64,000 nt of DNA from Poecilobothrus nobilitatus (taxonomy: Eukaryota > Arthropoda > Insecta > Diptera > Dolichopodidae). The stretch covers positions 132,275,781 through 132,339,780 of the forward strand of contig OX352773.1 in assembly GCA_947095535.1 (NCBI GenBank). The letters are read 5' to 3'. A program made the position numbers and the translations under genes. The notes beneath the pieces are model-generated. The model was not told where the DNA came from. It did no database searches and saw nothing but the letters and a program-made list of their open reading frames with translations. Numbering within the stretch: position 1 is the first letter of the stretch; each line of letters begins with the position of its first letter. Below are positions 63,482-64,000 of this stretch, piece after piece.

Positions 63482-64000
63482 ATGGAAGACCAAGGTTCGA
63501 ACACAAATTTGTTGTTGAGCTATACATATTTTCTCAACAGAAATCAGTCATTAAAAGTTCTTGTTGGTTTTGATACAGAATCTCTTGTAGCAACTTGCAT
63601 TTTTCACCGTATTGGAAAAAAGCCAGCTATTTTAAAATATCATGATTGGTGTAAGTTCCATCAGAAATTTTGTGAAAGGTACTCGAAACAATCAATAAAG
63701 AATACAAAATTATGTTTACAATATGGGTTAAGAATTGTTATTGGTCGATGTCTTAGCTTTAACAAAGAGGAAGCTGACATATTTTACAACTTAATTGATT
63801 TTCTTCAAGCTGTAATGATACACAATAAAAGTGCTGAATCAAATGTACGGGAATATGTTATTAAATATATAAAAACGTGTCAAGAAAAGCATGTTATGAA
63901 ATTGCACGAAGAAATATATATTCCAATACAACGTTATAGCGTTCAATGTAATTATTCTAGATTGTTTTTTGAAATACCTGTACTACTAGAAAATAAAATT
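63482..64000 (+). CDS. Uncharacterised Polinton-associated ORF, partial (runs off edge)
   Basis: Open for 173 codons to the window end. Starts MEDQGSNTNLLLSYTYFLNR. Blocks: QSLKVLVGFDTESLVATCIF, LKYHDWCKFHQKFCERYSKQ, TKLCLQYGLRIVIGRCLSFN, ADIFYNLIDFLQAVMIHNKS and YSVQCNYSRLFFEIPVLLEN. No domain I recognise; no signal peptide or membrane helix is obvious. Relatives on the - strand at 23169-23690 and 14746-14937 carry the LLLSYxYxL and QCxYSxLFxEI signatures, so it belongs to this Polinton lineage. Cys and His positions could bind metal, but the spacing fits no motif I know. Confidence 0.6.
   Translation, partial: MEDQGSNTNLLLSYTYFLNRNQSLKVLVGFDTESLVATCIFHRIGKKPAILKYHDWCKFHQKFCERYSKQSIKNTKLCLQYGLRIVIGRCLSFNKEEADIFYNLIDFLQAVMIHNKSAESNVREYVIKYIKTCQEKHVMKLHEEIYIPIQRYSVQCNYSRLFFEIPVLLENKI

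Larger units (their letters stand above)
56735..64000 (+). mobile_element. Polinton/Maverick copy 2, younger, runs off the right edge
   Basis: Order from left: tandem repeats, PPP1R15-like (-), RNase H-like (-), packaging ATPase (+), core-like basic protein, coiled-coil/minor capsid, pVI-like, MCP, RNase H-like, protease, uncharacterised ORF, all (+) from 58489 on. PolB and integrase are not in view; integrase is absent from the place it occupies in copy 1, between ATPase and the RNase H-like ORF. Several ORFs are still open, so it is younger than copy 1, but the MCP and protease are frameshifted. Confidence 0.85.

Overview
The window is eukaryotic, strongly AT-rich and repeat-dominated, and almost certainly insect. 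Evidence: an errantivirus-type Ty3/gypsy element with an env gene, jockey-like and DUF4780-carrying non-LTR elements, P-element/THAP remnants, and elements with the GGACGGACGGACA motif I associate mainly with flies. A dipteran is my best guess, but that is inference. I see no intact host gene, no functional tRNA or rRNA gene and no CRISPR. Almost everything is transposon, most of it broken.

Layout. (1) 1-14391: a ~1.85 kb palindrome at the left edge runs into a tandem array with a 5349-bp period. Two copies are nearly identical; a third is diverged and stops at the apex of an internal palindrome. Each unit holds the 3' end of a jockey-like LINE, a P-element-like transposase C-terminus (+ strand), a ~1.2 kb imperfect palindrome and a decayed THAP domain (- strand). 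(2) about 14.7-33.3 kb: a shredded Polinton/Maverick. It holds an OB-like small protein, PolB, an RNase H-like ORF, an uncharacterised ORF, capsid genes and packaging ATPase on the - strand, integrase, a second RNase H-like ORF and a PPP1R15/GADD34-like ORF. It is interrupted by two minisatellite-bearing elements, a ~700-bp TA-flanked MITE and a 3'-truncated LINE. A tRNA-derived SINE with a perfect 15-bp target duplication lies near its right side. (3) 34446-41587: an LTR-bounded errantivirus (gag, pol, env) with several disabling lesions. (4) 43685-45199: a non-autonomous element with TATACCC-type inverted termini. (5) 45454-54014: a second Ty3/gypsy element with a 4-bp target duplication. 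It hosts a 5'-truncated jockey-like LINE (9-bp target duplication) and a second LINE in its right LTR. (6) 54.7-55.3 kb: a possible degraded spliced gene. (7) about 56.7-64.0 kb: a younger, better preserved Polinton in the opposite orientation, running off the right edge. It carries the same PPP1R15-like and RNase H-like pair, then ATPase, a core-like basic protein, coiled-coil/minor capsid, pVI-like protein, major capsid, a second RNase H-like ORF, adenain-type protease and an uncharacterised ORF.

How the genes fit together. In a Polinton, PolB (protein-primed replication), integrase, protease, packaging ATPase and capsid proteins form a virus-like replication and packaging set. The most unusual part is a small ORF next to an RNase H-fold-like ORF in both Polintons. 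It matches the PP1/eIF2alpha-phosphatase-recruiting domain of GADD34/PPP1R15, the host family that the viral proteins ICP34.5 and DP71L resemble. If real, this is a candidate host-translation-control gene in an insect Polinton lineage. Both copies here are broken. A second candidate novelty is the uncharacterised ORF at 63482-64000, with decayed relatives near 23.2-23.7 kb and 14.8 kb.
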